A DNA stretch of 64,000 nucleotides, taken from assembly GCF_024753245.1 (NCBI RefSeq), contig NZ_JANUGX010000008.1, positions 119,116 to 183,115 of the forward strand, read 5' to 3'. The stretch is from Massilia norwichensis. GTDB lineage: Bacteria; Pseudomonadota; Gammaproteobacteria; Burkholderiales; Burkholderiaceae_D. How positions within the stretch are numbered: the stretch's first letter is position 1; each line of letters starts with the position of its first letter. Positions 15,330-22,905 of this stretch are shown one piece after another. The position numbers and the translations under genes are program-made. The notes below the pieces were generated by a model. The model was not told the origin of the DNA. It saw only the letters and a list, made by a program, of their open reading frames with translations, and did no database searches.

Positions 15330-18300
15330 ATGACCCTTCGTCACTCCATGCAATCCCCAGGCCGCCTGACCGTACTGGCGGCCCTGTTGGCCGGCCTCTC
15401 GGCCAACGCCTTCGCCGACGGCGGCAGCGTCGTCATCAGCCAGGTCTACGGCGGCGGCGGCAATGCGAATGCCACGTACCAGAACGATTTCATCGAGCTG
15501 TTCAACCGCAGCGGCGCGCCGGTCAGCCTGAAAGGGTGGAGCATCCAGTACGCCTCCAGCGCCGGCAACAGCTGGACCAACAAGGCCAACCTCAACGACG
15601 TCACCCTCGAGCCGGGCCAGTACTACCTGATCCAGGGCTTTTCGCAGGCGGCGGTCGGCGCAACGCTGCCGGCGGCGGACCAGGTCACCAACATCAACCT
15701 GAGCGGCAGCGCCGGCAAGGTTGCGCTGGTAAAGAGCACGACGGCATTGACGACCACCAACCCGGTCCTGACCGAGCCGGCCAACCTGGCGGACATGGTC
15801 GGCTTCGGCTCCGCCAACGGCTTCGAGGGCACGGGCGCGGCCCCGACCCTGTCGAACACGCTGGCGGCGCTGCGCAACGAGGGCGGCTGCGCCGATACCG
15901 ACGACAACAAGGCCGACTTCGGCACTGCGGTGCCGGCGGCACGCAACCGCGGTACCGCACCCAAGGTCTGCAGCGGCACCGGCGGCGGCACGCCACCGGC
16001 CGCGCCCATCGTCCTGAACTGCCCGGCCACCGTCAGCGGCACCCTCGGCACCGCCTTCTCGGGCGTGCTGGGCGCCTCCGACGCCGACAGCATCGTCAAC
16101 GCCGCCGTCATCACCAGCGCCCCGGTGAACGGCATCGGCCTGTCCGGCTTCACGCCGGCCACCGCCGCCGGCGGCAGCGCCTCGGTCAACCTGGCGGTCG
16201 CGGCAGGCCTGTCGGCCGGCATCTACCCGGTGGTCGTCAACTTCAGCAACGACGCCGGCCAGAGCAACAGCTGCACGGTCAACGTCTCGGTTGCCGGCCT
16301 GGTGAGCATTCCGCAGATCCAGGGCAATGGCGCCACCAGCCAGTACGTCAACACGGTCCAGACCACCACCGGCGTGATTACCCACAAGCTCAGCGGCGGC
16401 GGCTTCTTCATCCAGGACCCGAACGGCGACGGCGACCCCGGCACCTCGGACGCCATCTACGTGTTCGGCACCACCACCGCCGGCAAGGTCGGCGACCTGG
16501 TGCGCGTCACCGGCACCGTCACCGAATACAAGCCGAGCGGCGCAACCCGCAGCTACACCGAACTCGGCAACGTCACCGCGCAGAGCGTGATCAGCAGCGG
16601 CCACACCATCGTCCCGGAAAACATCCAGCTGCCGAACGCCAACCTGGCCAACTACGAAGGCATGCTGGTGCGCTTCGCCGGCCCGCTGACCGTGAGCGGC
16701 AACGCCTACCTGGGCGACCGCGGCGAGCTGGTGCTGTCGAATGGCCGCCGCGAGAACCCGACCAACCGCTACCGTCCGGGCACGCCCGAGGCGATCGCGC
16801 TGGCCAAGGAAAACGAGCAGAACATGGTGGTGCTGGACGACGGCATCTTCACCACGCCGGCGCAGATCCCTTACCTGGCGGACGACAAGACCGTGCGCAC
16901 CGGCGACACCGTCAATGACCTGACCGGCGTGCTGGACTTCGGCGCGATCGGCGGCGGCGGCGCCGCCTTCAAGGTGCAGCCGACCGTGACCCCGCAGATC
17001 AGCCGCACCAACGCACGCCTGGACAAGCCGGAAGTCGCCGCGGGCAATGTCCGGGTCGCCAGCGCCAACGTGCTGAACTTCTTCACCACCTTCACCAACG
17101 GCAGCGACGTCGAGGGACGCACCGGCCAGGGCTGCAAGATCGGCAACAGCACCAGCAAGAGCAACTGCCGCGGCGCCGACAACCTGCAGGAATTCGTGCG
17201 CCAGCGCGACAAGATCGTCAATGAGCTGAAAGGCCTGGATGCCGACGTGGTCGGCCTGATGGAAATCCAGAACAACGGCGACTATGCGGTCAAGTACCTG
17301 GTCGACCAGCTCAACGTTGCCGTCGGCTACCCGGCTTATGCCGTGGTGCAGGCGCCGCCGGCCACCGGCACCGACGCGATCCGCGTGGCGATGATCTACA
17401 AGCCGGCCGTCGTGACCCCGGTGGGCGCGTCGATGTCCGACAACGCCGCGATCAACAACCGTCCGCCGATGGCGCAGACCTTCAAGTCGGTCGCCAACGG
17501 CGCGAAGTTCTCGCTGATCGTCAACCACCTGAAATCGAAGGGCAGCTGCGGCGGCGCCGGCAGCGGCGACAGCGACAGCGGCGACGGCCAGGGTTGCTGG
17601 AACGCCACCCGCGTGCTGCAGGCCAAGCAACTGGCCAGCTTCATCCAGCAGGTCGTGGCGGCCTCCGGCGACCCCGACGTGCTGGCAGTGGGCGACTTCA
17701 ATTCCTACGGCCACGAAGACCCGATCGCCTACCTGAACAGCACCGGCATGGTGAACGAACTGGAGCGCTTCGTGCGTCCGAACGGCATCCCGTACTCCTA
17801 CGTGTTCGACGCCACCAGCGGCTATCTGGACCACGCGCTGGCCAGCACTTCGCTGGATGCGCAGGTGGCCGGCGTGACCGAGTGGCACAACAATGCCGAC
17901 GAGCCCGAAGTCATCGACTACAACCTCGATGGCAAGACCGACGACGAGTACGTCAACAATGCCTTCCGCGCTTCCGACCATGACCCGGTGGTGGTCAGCC
18001 TGAACCTGGCCCCGGCCTACACCAACGTCACCGGCAGCGTGAAGGTGACCCTGTCCGCCCTGACCATCAACCGCCTCACCGGCAAGTCCAGCGGCAGCGT
18101 GTCCTTCACGAATACCAGCGGCGCGCCGATCGCCGGCCCGCTGCAGGCGGTCCTGGAAGGCTTGCCGTCCTCGGTCACGCTCGATAACAAGAGCGGCACG
18201 TTTGGCGGCGCGCCCTACATCACGCTGCCGTCGGCCTCGCTGGCGCCGGGCGCCACCGTGACCGTGAGCGCGACCTTCAGCAACCCGAACAAGGTCAATG

Positions 18301-18338
18301 TGACCTTCACGCCGAAGCTCTACACCGGCACCTTCTAA
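15330..18338 (+). CDS. ExeM/NucH family extracellular endonuclease
   Basis: A 1002-residue secreted nuclease. Signal peptide up to ANAFADGG, then a lamin-tail domain (LTD; VVISQVYGGGGN, FIELFNRSG, residues about 27-165), an Ig-like linker (about 225-325), an OB-fold-like region (VSIPQIQGNG...GFFIQDPNGDGDP, about 328-430), and an endonuclease/exonuclease/phosphatase domain (VASANVLNFF at about 571 to SDHDPVVVSLNL at about 885) with VVGLMEIQN and AVGDFNSYGHEDP. A roughly 100-residue beta-rich domain follows. Homologues degrade extracellular DNA and are exported by type II secretion. No PEP-CTERM or GlyGly-CTERM anchor, so probably released. Start by CAGGAAA before ATG 15330. Confidence 0.9.
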   Translation: MTLRHSMQSPGRLTVLAALLAGLSANAFADGGSVVISQVYGGGGNANATYQNDFIELFNRSGAPVSLKGWSIQYASSAGNSWTNKANLNDVTLEPGQYYLIQGFSQAAVGATLPAADQVTNINLSGSAGKVALVKSTTALTTTNPVLTEPANLADMVGFGSANGFEGTGAAPTLSNTLAALRNEGGCADTDDNKADFGTAVPAARNRGTAPKVCSGTGGGTPPAAPIVLNCPATVSGTLGTAFSGVLGASDADSIVNAAVITSAPVNGIGLSGFTPATAAGGSASVNLAVAAGLSAGIYPVVVNFSNDAGQSNSCTVNVSVAGLVSIPQIQGNGATSQYVNTVQTTTGVITHKLSGGGFFIQDPNGDGDPGTSDAIYVFGTTTAGKVGDLVRVTGTVTEYKPSGATRSYTELGNVTAQSVISSGHTIVPENIQLPNANLANYEGMLVRFAGPLTVSGNAYLGDRGELVLSNGRRENPTNRYRPGTPEAIALAKENEQNMVVLDDGIFTTPAQIPYLADDKTVRTGDTVNDLTGVLDFGAIGGGGAAFKVQPTVTPQISRTNARLDKPEVAAGNVRVASANVLNFFTTFTNGSDVEGRTGQGCKIGNSTSKSNCRGADNLQEFVRQRDKIVNELKGLDADVVGLMEIQNNGDYAVKYLVDQLNVAVGYPAYAVVQAPPATGTDAIRVAMIYKPAVVTPVGASMSDNAAINNRPPMAQTFKSVANGAKFSLIVNHLKSKGSCGGAGSGDSDSGDGQGCWNATRVLQAKQLASFIQQVVAASGDPDVLAVGDFNSYGHEDPIAYLNSTGMVNELERFVRPNGIPYSYVFDATSGYLDHALASTSLDAQVAGVTEWHNNADEPEVIDYNLDGKTDDEYVNNAFRASDHDPVVVSLNLAPAYTNVTGSVKVTLSALTINRLTGKSSGSVSFTNTSGAPIAGPLQAVLEGLPSSVTLDNKSGTFGGAPYITLPSASLAPGATVTVSATFSNPNKVNVTFTPKLYTGTF

Positions 18339-18355
18339 TCGAGAAAGCACGCACC

Positions 18356-18946
18356 ATGACCTATCTGAAATCCCTGTTCTCGCAAGCCTTCCTGGCGGCC
18401 GCGCTGCTGGCCGGTGCCGGCGCCGCCAACGCCGGCGCGGTGTACCACGTCGATATCAAGACCGCCGGTTTCGACACCAGCGGCGGCGACACCGCTTACC
18501 TGGAGATGTACTTCGCGCCTTTCGGCTCGGCCGACCCCTTGACCGCGACCTTGAGCAAGCTGCAGGGCGCGTTCCTCGAAGAACCGACGCTGAACCAGGT
18601 GACGGTCGGTCCGGATGGCACGCTGCGCTTCATGAGCGACTTCGCCACCGACTACCTGCGCTTGTTCAAGCTGGGCCAGGACATCAGCTTCGACATCAGC
18701 TTCGACGGCCTGCCGTCGGACATCGGCACGGCAGCTTTCTCGGCCGACCTGATCAAGGGCGACTATTCGGACTACCTGTCGCATGCCGTCACCTTCACCC
18801 TGCAGTCGGACTCGATCGGCTATGTGACCGACCCCGGCGTCGCCAGTGTCGGCCCGGCAGCCGCCGACGTGCCGGAACCCTCGGCCGCGGCCCTGGTGCT
18901 GATCGGCCTGATGATGGCCGGCGCCGTGGCCCGCCGCCGCGCCTGA
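18356..18946 (+). CDS. PEP-CTERM domain protein
   Basis: A 196-residue exported protein. Signal peptide runs to AGAANAGA. The mature domain is a beta-rich module (AVYHVDIKTAGFDTSG, YLEMYFAPFG, FDISFDGLPS) typical of small PEP-CTERM surface proteins of betaproteobacteria. The C-terminus is VPEPSAAALVLIGLMMAGAV followed by ARRRA, a full exosortase sorting signal. Gene starts 17 nt after the nuclease stop, so they may share a transcript. Binding or enzymatic function unknown. Its stop lies within a degenerate 11-bp repeat array. Confidence 0.85.
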   Translation: MTYLKSLFSQAFLAAALLAGAGAANAGAVYHVDIKTAGFDTSGGDTAYLEMYFAPFGSADPLTATLSKLQGAFLEEPTLNQVTVGPDGTLRFMSDFATDYLRLFKLGQDISFDISFDGLPSDIGTAAFSADLIKGDYSDYLSHAVTFTLQSDSIGYVTDPGVASVGPAAADVPEPSAAALVLIGLMMAGAVARRRA

Positions 18947-18989
18947 GCCGCGTCCGAGCCGCGCCCTCTGAAGGCCTGAAAGCCTGAAA
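18937..18989. repeat. Degenerate 11-bp repeat array at a stop codon
   Basis: CCGCGCCTGAG (18937-18947) containing the stop TGA is followed by CCGCGTCCGAG (18948-18958), then CCGCGCC-CTCTGAAG and two copies of GCCTGAAA. TGA recurs at 18969, 18977 and 18985, so all three frames are closed. It is less regular than the arrays at 1152 and 13186. Confidence 0.55.
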
Positions 18990-18990
18990 C

Positions 18991-19026
18991 GAGCCGCTTG
19001 TCCGCCAGGGCAGGCGGCTTGTTTTG
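18991..19026 (+). terminator. Probable Rho-independent terminator
   Basis: AGCCGC pairs with GCGGCT, and inside these TCCGCC/GGCGG can form a competing stem; the hairpin is followed by TGTTTTGT. It ends the PEP-CTERM/nuclease transcript. The remaining 200 bp to the next gene is AT-rich leader with no further clear signal. Confidence 0.55.
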
Positions 19027-19226
19027 TATCAATTTCACCACTCCCGCGCAGCACCCCGCGGCCTACCCAAAACGGGTGGAGCCCGCATCCCTCTAGGCTT
19101 TCCGCCGTTCCGGTATTTATTCGGGAAAGCTATCAATTCTTAAAGCAAATCATATTGTTCAGTTGATCTTGCTTGGTGCATATTAAAATCCCGTTGTCGT
19201 GAAGATAGAGTGATGTCCCCCTACCC

Positions 19227-19940
19227 ATGGCTGCACAGATTCTCGTGGTCGACCCCGATCCCGCCATCCGCAACTTGCTCCAGCTGAACCTGACCAGTGC
19301 CGGCCACGATGCCTGTGCCTGCCTCGACGCCGAATCGGCGCTGCTGATGATGGACGACAGCGTCCCCGAGATGCTGCTGCTGGAATGGGATTTGCCGGGG
19401 CAATCCGGCGAGGCGCTGATCCGCCGCCTGCGGGCGTCGAACCGGACGCGCGAGCTGCCGATCATCATGCTGTCCGGCCGGGCAGGGGAGCACGACAAGA
19501 TCCTGGCGCTGGAATCGGGCGCCGACGATTATCTGACCAAGCCTTTCAACCCGCGCGAGCTGCTGGCGCGCATGGGCGCGGTGCTGCGCCGGCGCGTTCC
19601 CCATGTGTCGAGCGAGACCGTGCAGATGGCGGGCCTGCGCCTCGATCCCGGCACCCAGCGCGTGATCGCCGGCACCCGCCAGCTGGCGCTGGGGCCGGTC
19701 GAATTCCGCCTGCTGAACTTCCTGATGCACCACCCCGAGCGCGTGCACACGCGCTCGCAATTGCTGGATAAAGTCTGGGGCCGCCACGCGGTGCTGGACG
19801 AACGCACCGTCGACACCCACGTCGGCCGCCTGCGCAACGCCCTGCAGCCGAGCGGCCACCAGGAACACATCGAAACCGTGCGCGGCACCGGCTACCGCTT
19901 CGCCTGGAACGCGCGCGTCGACTGGTCCGGCGCCGCCTGA
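19227..19940 (+). CDS. PhoB-like response regulator with altered phosphorylation site
   Basis: A 237-residue OmpR/PhoB-type regulator: receiver domain 3-120 and winged-helix DNA-binding domain 135-232 (FRLLNFLMHHPERVHTRSQL, RTVDTHVGRLRNAL, VRGTGYRF). It aligns with PhoB along its whole length. At the phospho-acceptor position (PhoB D54, LLLDW) this protein has Glu53 (LLLEWDLPG). At the metal-binding acid pair (PhoB E9-D10) it has D9-P10. The conserved Lys (YLTKPF) remains. It probably works without normal Asp phosphorylation (inference). No sensor kinase or pho genes are adjacent, so I give no symbol. It precedes epsA by 20 nt. Confidence 0.85.
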   Translation: MAAQILVVDPDPAIRNLLQLNLTSAGHDACACLDAESALLMMDDSVPEMLLLEWDLPGQSGEALIRRLRASNRTRELPIIMLSGRAGEHDKILALESGADDYLTKPFNPRELLARMGAVLRRRVPHVSSETVQMAGLRLDPGTQRVIAGTRQLALGPVEFRLLNFLMHHPERVHTRSQLLDKVWGRHAVLDERTVDTHVGRLRNALQPSGHQEHIETVRGTGYRFAWNARVDWSGAA

Positions 19941-19960
19941 ATCCCTGCTCGCGTCCCGCC

Positions 19961-20731
19961 TTGGAACCGGTCGTCATCCTCAGCCGCCAGGAGCAGGAAT
20001 ACCTGCTGCGCGCCATCGAATCCGGCCTGCGGGTGGCGAGCATGCGCCAGTTCTTCCTGTGGACCCAGGGCCAATTGCAGGCGCTGCTGCCGCACCAGGT
20101 GATGGTGGCGCTGCAGTTCGCGCCCTCGGGCGCGCTGCGCCGGCTCGAATGCCTGCACGCGACCGTGCTGGCGCCGCAGGCCGCAAGCCTGCTGGCCGAC
20201 CGCCGCGACGGCCTGGCCCTGCGCATCGCCCGCCATTGCCAGCAGGGCGCGCGGTTGCCGGCAATGGCCGAGCTCAGCGATAGCAAAGTCGGCGGCAAAG
20301 CCGGCGGCGTGCTGGGCGGTTTTGAAAAAGAATTGCGCGAGGCCGGCTTCGACAGCGTGCTGGTGCACGGCACCGGGGCGACGGCGGAGGGCGCCAGCGT
20401 GTTCGTGCTGTTCGGCCTGCCGATGCGGCCCGGACCGCGCCATGCCTATTTCCTGGAACTGCTGCTGGCGCACCTGCACCTGGCGCTGCTGCGCCTGCCG
20501 TCGCCGGCAGCACGCAGGGCGGGGGGACCCGCAAGACCGCTCAGCGAGCGCGAAACCGAGATCGTCGGCTGGCTGCGCGAAGGGAAGAGTAACGAGGAGA
20601 TGGCGCAAATCCTGGGGATCAGCGCGCTCACCGTGAAGAACCACCTGCAGCGGATCTACCGCCTGCTGGGTGTCGGCAATCGCGCGCACGCACTGGCGCG
20701 CTGCCTGGAGCTGCGGCTGCTTGAAGCCTGA
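19961..20731 (+). CDS. epsA: EpsA-type LuxR family transcriptional regulator
   Basis: A 256-residue regulator of exopolysaccharide genes. The N-terminal 170 residues match the EpsA family seen with XrtB/PEP-CTERM polysaccharide clusters (LSRQEQEYLLRAIESGLRVA, FFLWTQGQLQALLPHQVMV). The C-terminal GerE/LuxR helix-turn-helix covers about 190-250 (LSERETEIVGWLREGKSNEE, ILGISALTVKNHLQRIY). No receiver domain. The start is taken as TTG 19961 because family similarity begins there and no ATG lies upstream in frame; no good ribosome site is visible. It abuts the opposing lipoprotein gene: its stop ends at 20731 and the other gene ends at 20732. Confidence 0.8.
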   Translation: MEPVVILSRQEQEYLLRAIESGLRVASMRQFFLWTQGQLQALLPHQVMVALQFAPSGALRRLECLHATVLAPQAASLLADRRDGLALRIARHCQQGARLPAMAELSDSKVGGKAGGVLGGFEKELREAGFDSVLVHGTGATAEGASVFVLFGLPMRPGPRHAYFLELLLAHLHLALLRLPSPAARRAGGPARPLSERETEIVGWLREGKSNEEMAQILGISALTVKNHLQRIYRLLGVGNRAHALARCLELRLLEA

Positions 20732-21019
20732 TCAGGAATTGGTGTTGGCGGCCGCGGCTTCGTCCGCGGCGGCGCGACGCATGGCGTCGTAGCGGTAGGC
20801 TTCGGCATTCGCATCGATGATGCGCGGGCTCTTGCAGCCATCGGCGGCGCAATCCGGCGCCGGCATCGTGTTGGCGGCCTGGGCGGAGACGCCCGAGGCG
20901 GTGCCCATGGTCAGCGTGGCGGCAGTCATGCTCGACTGGTCTGCCTGGCCACCACCGCAAGCGGTAAGGATGACGGCGATGGCGAGGGCGGAAGCGGAGC
21001 GGATGGCGTGAAGTTTCAT
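20732..21019 (-). CDS. Small lipoprotein, function unknown
   Basis: A 95-residue protein with signal peptide MKLHAIRSASALAIAVILTA and lipobox LTAC followed by GGG, so it should be lipidated and membrane-anchored. The mature part is short and low in complexity, with two cysteines (PDCAADGCKSP) and an Ala/Asn-rich tail. An upstream in-frame ATG at 21085 exists but would put 22 unrelated residues before the signal peptide, so ATG at 21019 is preferred. No family recognised. Convergent with epsA without any gap. Confidence 0.75.
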   Translation of the reverse strand: MKLHAIRSASALAIAVILTACGGGQADQSSMTAATLTMGTASGVSAQAANTMPAPDCAADGCKSPRIIDANAEAYRYDAMRRAAADEAAAANTNS

Positions 21020-21385
21020 GGTGCGGAAGAGGTCGCGTTCAACAGATGAGCCATTGTACGCAGGAAATTTTCCGCAACTCAACATTTTTTTAGTTAATTT
21101 AGTGCAAATATTATACTTTCGAAATATTTTTGCCTGGAAATAGAGACAGTTCGGCGATGATGATGGGAAATGTCCCTGAGGAAATTTTAGGTGCGTGAAA
21201 GCAACGTCTCATCGAAGCGACGTCTCAACATGATATTTCTCAAGTTTGTCTAAAACAATTTCACACAAGGACAGACTTGTGTTAGCGCAATGACACCGGG
21301 GCGGGGAAGAAAAACGTAGCGCGGCGTCATCTATGCAGCATGCTGCGGATGACGCCAGCGAAGCTTGCGCAGGGGGCGATCAGGG
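21020..21385. other. AT-rich intergenic region with repeats, no gene seen
   Basis: This 366-bp stretch is much more AT-rich than its neighbours. It holds the promoter region of the lipoprotein gene on the minus strand. It contains a direct repeat ACGTCTCA (21204-21211 and 21220-21227, 16 bp apart) and the inverted repeat listed at 21263-21282. No open frame of note, RNA gene or clear terminator is visible. Confidence 0.5.
21263..21282. promoter_or_regulatory. Perfect inverted repeat, possible operator or hairpin
   Basis: ACACAAG (21263-21269) and CTTGTGT (21276-21282) form 7-bp arms around a 6-bp spacer (GACAGA). It lies in the AT-rich gap downstream of the PEP-CTERM gene at 21386 (minus strand) and upstream of the lipoprotein. 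It could be a regulator site or a weak transcript-end hairpin; no T-tract follows on either strand. Confidence 0.35.
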
Positions 21386-22117
21386 TCAGGTGCGGCGACG
21401 CAGGCGGGCGCCCAGGCCCATCAGGCCGAACGCCATCAGCGACAGCGTGGCCGGTTCGGGTACGTTGCCGGTGGGCGGGGGCAGATCCGACAGCACGATG
21501 TTGTCGAGGCCGATCTCGCCCGGGGTGCCGTCCAGGCCGCTGCACTCGCCGGCGGCATTGCAGCCGAAGCCGACGATGGCGATCTCGACGAAGTCTTCCT
21601 GCGCGAACGCGGCGCCGCCGTCGGCATCCGCCGCGTTGAAGGTCTGGAAGTCGAGCGCGCTGGTGATATTGAACTGGATCGACGTGGAGCTGCTGTCCGC
21701 GCGGAAGCCGATCACCTGCAGGGCCGCCGGAAACATCGGATAGATGATGTTTTCGGAGGCGATGAAGCTGGCATCGAGCGAGCTGAAGCGGAAGGTCGCA
21801 CCCGGCGTGCCGGCCGTGATGTCGACGTAGCCGGTATTGAACAGGTCCAGATAGGTGGTCGGGTTGTCGGTTGGGCAGGTGCTGGGCGCACAGCTGGCGG
21901 GATTGCTGCCGTCGATGAAGCGGCCGACCAGCACCGTGTTCGGCGGCGCCGCGGCGCCCGGATCGAAGAAGCTCACGTTATAGCCTGCCTCGTTGAAGCT
22001 TCGCTGGTTGAAGGCCGGACCGGTCTGGCCCTCGAAGGTGATGACGGCCGCCTGGGCCGCGCCAACCGACGCAATGGCGAATGCGGCAGCACCGAGCAGA
22101 CGCTTGACTGGACTCAT
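21386..22117 (-). CDS. PEP-CTERM domain protein
   Basis: A 243-residue exported protein: signal peptide LLGAAAFAIASVGAAQA, then AVITFEGQTGP, a repeated VGRFIDGSNP / YLDLFNTGYVDI plan, and a C-terminal NVPEPATLSLMAFGLMGLG with LRRRT, the exosortase signal. Two cysteine pairs (ASCAPSTC, GCNAAGEC) probably form disulfides. Architecture and many positions match the product at 26120-26872 (VITFE start, FIDG, GFxADxS, an EALVFGY/VEIAIVGFG segment, IDNIxxxD before the PEP motif), so the two are paralogues. Function unknown; surface or matrix protein by inference. Confidence 0.87.
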   Translation of the reverse strand: MSPVKRLLGAAAFAIASVGAAQAAVITFEGQTGPAFNQRSFNEAGYNVSFFDPGAAAPPNTVLVGRFIDGSNPASCAPSTCPTDNPTTYLDLFNTGYVDITAGTPGATFRFSSLDASFIASENIIYPMFPAALQVIGFRADSSSTSIQFNITSALDFQTFNAADADGGAAFAQEDFVEIAIVGFGCNAAGECSGLDGTPGEIGLDNIVLSDLPPPTGNVPEPATLSLMAFGLMGLGARLRRRT

Positions 22118-22217
22118 ATGAACTTCCTTTCGATGAAATAAGCGCGGATGCGCGGCATGCGGGAAGACTGATGTCGATCAAAACATTAATATCGAGTATA
22201 TCAAGAAAGACAACATT

Positions 22218-22263
22218 TGTTAGATGGCTAACACACAAACGAACATACGGTAACTGATCAGTT
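22218..22263. promoter_or_regulatory. Two palindromes in a divergent intergenic region
   Basis: TGTTAG-ATGG-CTAACA (22218-22233) and the 12-bp perfect palindrome AACTGATCAGTT (22252-22263) lie between the PEP-CTERM gene (minus strand) and the lipoprotein gene (plus strand). A TATAAT follows at 22283-22288, without a good -35 at normal spacing, which suggests an activator- or repressor-controlled promoter for the plus-strand gene. Assignment as operators is inference. Confidence 0.45.
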
Positions 22264-22394
22264 GGGCAGAACAATATTTGCCTATAATTCGGTCCGTCAA
22301 TTTATTTGAAGAATGGATTGCTGCTCGACCACATTTTCTATCTTGCATCAGCGCACAATTGACGCTGTCCTGCCTGAGGGCGCATGATGAGCGG

Positions 22395-22814
22395 ATGCGA
22401 ACCTTACTTCTTTTACTACTGGCCGGCTGCACGGCCTGCACCGCCGCCACGTCGCAAGTCCGACCGACACCCCGGACACCCGCTGCCGCTAACGTGTCGG
22501 CGGATGGGCAGGGCGATACGCTGGCGCGGATCCGCGCCCTGGCCGGCACCCCGTCCTGCACCAGCGACGCCCAGTGCCATTCGCTGCCGCTCGGTGCGCG
22601 CCCCTGCGGCGGCCCCGAGAGCTATTTGCCCTGGTCCTCGGCCAGGACGCCGCAGGCCGAGATCGAAGCCCTGGGCGAGCGCTACAAGGAAGAGCGGCGC
22701 GCCGCCAACAAGGCCTCGGGCGTGATGTCGACCTGCCAGTTCCTGATGGACCCGGGCGCCGTCTGCCGCGCCGGTACCTGCCAGGCCGGCGACGGTCCGC
22801 TGCAGGCCCGCTGA
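22395..22814 (+). CDS. Cysteine-rich lipoprotein, function unknown
   Basis: A 139-residue protein starting MRTLLLLLLAGCTAC. The lipobox LAGC marks a lipid-anchored protein. The mature part has a conserved-looking module with six cysteines (PSCTSDAQCHSLPLGARPC, STCQFLMD, VCRAGTCQ) that resembles small disulfide-rich periplasmic proteins; no named domain recognised. ATG 22395 is chosen because a longer in-frame start at 22278 would place a charged 39-residue leader before the signal peptide. It ends just before a bidirectional terminator. Confidence 0.72.
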   Translation: MRTLLLLLLAGCTACTAATSQVRPTPRTPAAANVSADGQGDTLARIRALAGTPSCTSDAQCHSLPLGARPCGGPESYLPWSSARTPQAEIEALGERYKEERRAANKASGVMSTCQFLMDPGAVCRAGTCQAGDGPLQAR

Positions 22815-22835
22815 AACAAGCGGGTCCGAAAAACG

Positions 22836-22870
22836 AAAAAAGCTGCGGCCCGAAGGCCCGCAGCTTTTTT
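22836..22870. terminator. Bidirectional Rho-independent terminator
   Basis: A 13-bp perfect stem AAAAAAGCTGCGG (22836-22848) / CCGCAGCTTTTTT (22858-22870). The A-tract and T-tract make it work on both strands, between the convergent lipoprotein gene (ends 22814) and the S8 peptidase gene (ends 22906). Confidence 0.9.
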
Positions 22871-22905
22871 GTGTCCGGGACGCGGGTCCCGGACTTTCCC
22901 TCTTA

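Noticed and set aside
19227..19940. Naming the regulator phoB
   Set aside because: It lacks the acceptor Asp and one acid-pocket residue, and no phoR, phoU or pst genes are nearby.
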